This document shows, one piece after another, positions 16,791 to 17,527 of a stretch of 17,527 bases of DNA. A model generated the notes under the pieces. It saw only the letters and a list, made by a program, of their open reading frames with translations, did not search any database and was not told the origin of the DNA. Each line of letters begins with the position of its first letter. The stretch's first letter is position 1. The translations under genes and the position numbers were made by a program. This stretch comes from Flavobacteriales bacterium UBA1995 (lineage in GTDB: Bacteria; Bacteroidota; Bacteroidia; Flavobacteriales_D; Sanyastnellaceae). Location of the stretch: positions 2,558-20,084 of the forward strand of contig DDCX01000092.1 in assembly GCA_002336475.1 (NCBI GenBank). Direction: 5' to 3'.

Positions 16791-17527
16791 TAGGCGAGGT
16801 TTGCGACCGCTGTGGCAATGCGTCGGATGGCTTCGCGAAGGACGTCATCGGATGCGGCATAGCTGATGCGCATGCAGTTGGGGGAGCCAAAGGCGTCACC
16901 ACCTACCGTGGCCACGTCTGCTGTTTCAAGGAGGTACATGGCCAGGTCTTGCCCGCTTTGGATGGTGTGTCCCGCGTGGGACTTGCCAAAGAGTGCTGAG
17001 ACATCGGGGAAGATGTAAAACGCCCCTTTGGGAACGTTAACCTCAAATCCATCAATGCCCCGAAGGCCTTCGATCACCAGGTCCCTGCGTGACAGGAAGG
17101 CTGTTTTCATTTCGGCAGCAAGGTCGCCGCCTCCATTCATGGCTTCGGCGGTGGCTTTTTGGGAGATGCCGCTGGCGCCGCTGGTGAACTGGCCTTGCAG
17201 TTTTGTGCACGCTGCTGCAATCCATTGGGGTGCTGCGATGTACCCGATGCGCCATCCGGTCATGGCGAACCCTTTCGACACGCCATTGACCGTCACAGTC
17301 CGCTCCATCATTCCGGGCTGCGCCGCAAAGCTGGCGTGTTGCTCAGTAAAATTGATGTACTCATAAATCTCATCGGAGATGACCACCGCATGGGGGTGGC
17401 TGCTCACGACCTCGGCCAGTTCGGCCATTTCTTCTGCCGTGTAAACGCTTCCCGAAGGGTTGTTCGGGGAATTGAGCATGACCACCCGCGTGCGCTCGGT
17501 GAGTGCACTGCGCAATTGGTCGGCGGT
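16790..17527 (-). CDS. Class I/II aminotransferase, aspartate-aminotransferase-like; 5' end outside the window
   Basis: The C-terminal 245 codons plus stop of a PLP-dependent fold-type I aminotransferase are present, about 60 percent of the usual 390-400 residues; the reading frame runs off the right edge without a start. Visible features are V-M-L-N-S-P-N-N-P-S-G (the N-P-S/T-G PLP-contact loop), V-I-S-D-E-I-Y-E (Asp contacting the pyridine nitrogen), and N-G-V-S-K-G-F-A-M-T-G-W-R-I-G-Y, which contains the Schiff-base lysine and matches the 1-beta subgroup of aspartate aminotransferases. The substrate-carboxylate arginine is in N-C-M-R-I-S-Y-A-A-S near the end. It probably interconverts aspartate/oxaloacetate with glutamate/2-oxoglutarate, although prephenate or other amino acids are also used in this subgroup. 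It is the most upstream visible gene of the long minus-strand run, sharing one base with the kinase gene. Confidence 0.93.
   Translation of the reverse strand, partial: TADQLRSALTERTRVVMLNSPNNPSGSVYTAEEMAELAEVVSSHPHAVVISDEIYEYINFTEQHASFAAQPGMMERTVTVNGVSKGFAMTGWRIGYIAAPQWIAAACTKLQGQFTSGASGISQKATAEAMNGGGDLAAEMKTAFLSRRDLVIEGLRGIDGFEVNVPKGAFYIFPDVSALFGKSHAGHTIQSGQDLAMYLLETADVATVGGDAFGSPNCMRISYAASDDVLREAIRRIATAVANLA

Overview
The window is a dense stretch of chromosomal housekeeping genes from what looks like a moderately GC-rich member of the Bacteroidota, probably Flavobacteriales-like. The taxonomic pointers are indirect: the ABC-F protein has a Walker A of the form V-A-R-N-G-T-G-K-S; the Mpl-like ligase carries the D-F-A-H-A-P-S-K variant; start codons lack Shine-Dalgarno sequences; and several transcription-unit starts are preceded by TAnnTTTG-like elements, the -7 consensus of that phylum. 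This is inference from family knowledge, not a database match. No rRNA, tRNA, CRISPR array, IS element or phage gene was seen, and no gap between genes exceeds about 120 bases.

Left part (1-4559): a truncated ABC-F ATPase (minus) is divergent from a plus-strand series. The series holds an ElaA-like acetyltransferase, an ExoA-like family 2 glycosyltransferase, an O-antigen-ligase-type membrane protein (4-bp overlap with the glycosyltransferase) and a transglutaminase-like protein with an altered catalytic triad. The middle two form a small envelope-glycan module. A hairpin spanning the convergent junction with pyrG may serve as a shared terminator.

Centre (4566-9607): three minus-strand genes, SixA-like phosphohistidine phosphatase, AI-2E/PerM-type membrane protein and CTP synthase, are divergent from a plus-strand metal-homeostasis pair, a DtxR/MntR-like regulator and a ZIP (GufA-type) transporter. 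The 113-bp region between sixA and the regulator contains alternating TTAG/CTAA half-sites about 11 bp apart, a plausible operator for autoregulation.

Right part (9622-17527): seven minus-strand genes packed with 1- to 4-bp overlaps or gaps of 20-24 bp look like one operon. In order of transcription they are a class I aminotransferase (5' end outside the window), a heptose-7-phosphate-kinase-like PfkB kinase, a TrkH potassium transporter with a long N-terminal extension, MenG/UbiE methyltransferase, AroA, an EI24/CysZ-like membrane protein and an Mpl-like muropeptide ligase. They join LPS precursor supply, potassium uptake, menaquinone, chorismate and cell-wall recycling. I found no convincing new multi-gene system; the points most worth checking are the regulator's operator array, the short-leader promoter geometry, the TrkH N-terminus and the altered catalytic residues in two enzymes.
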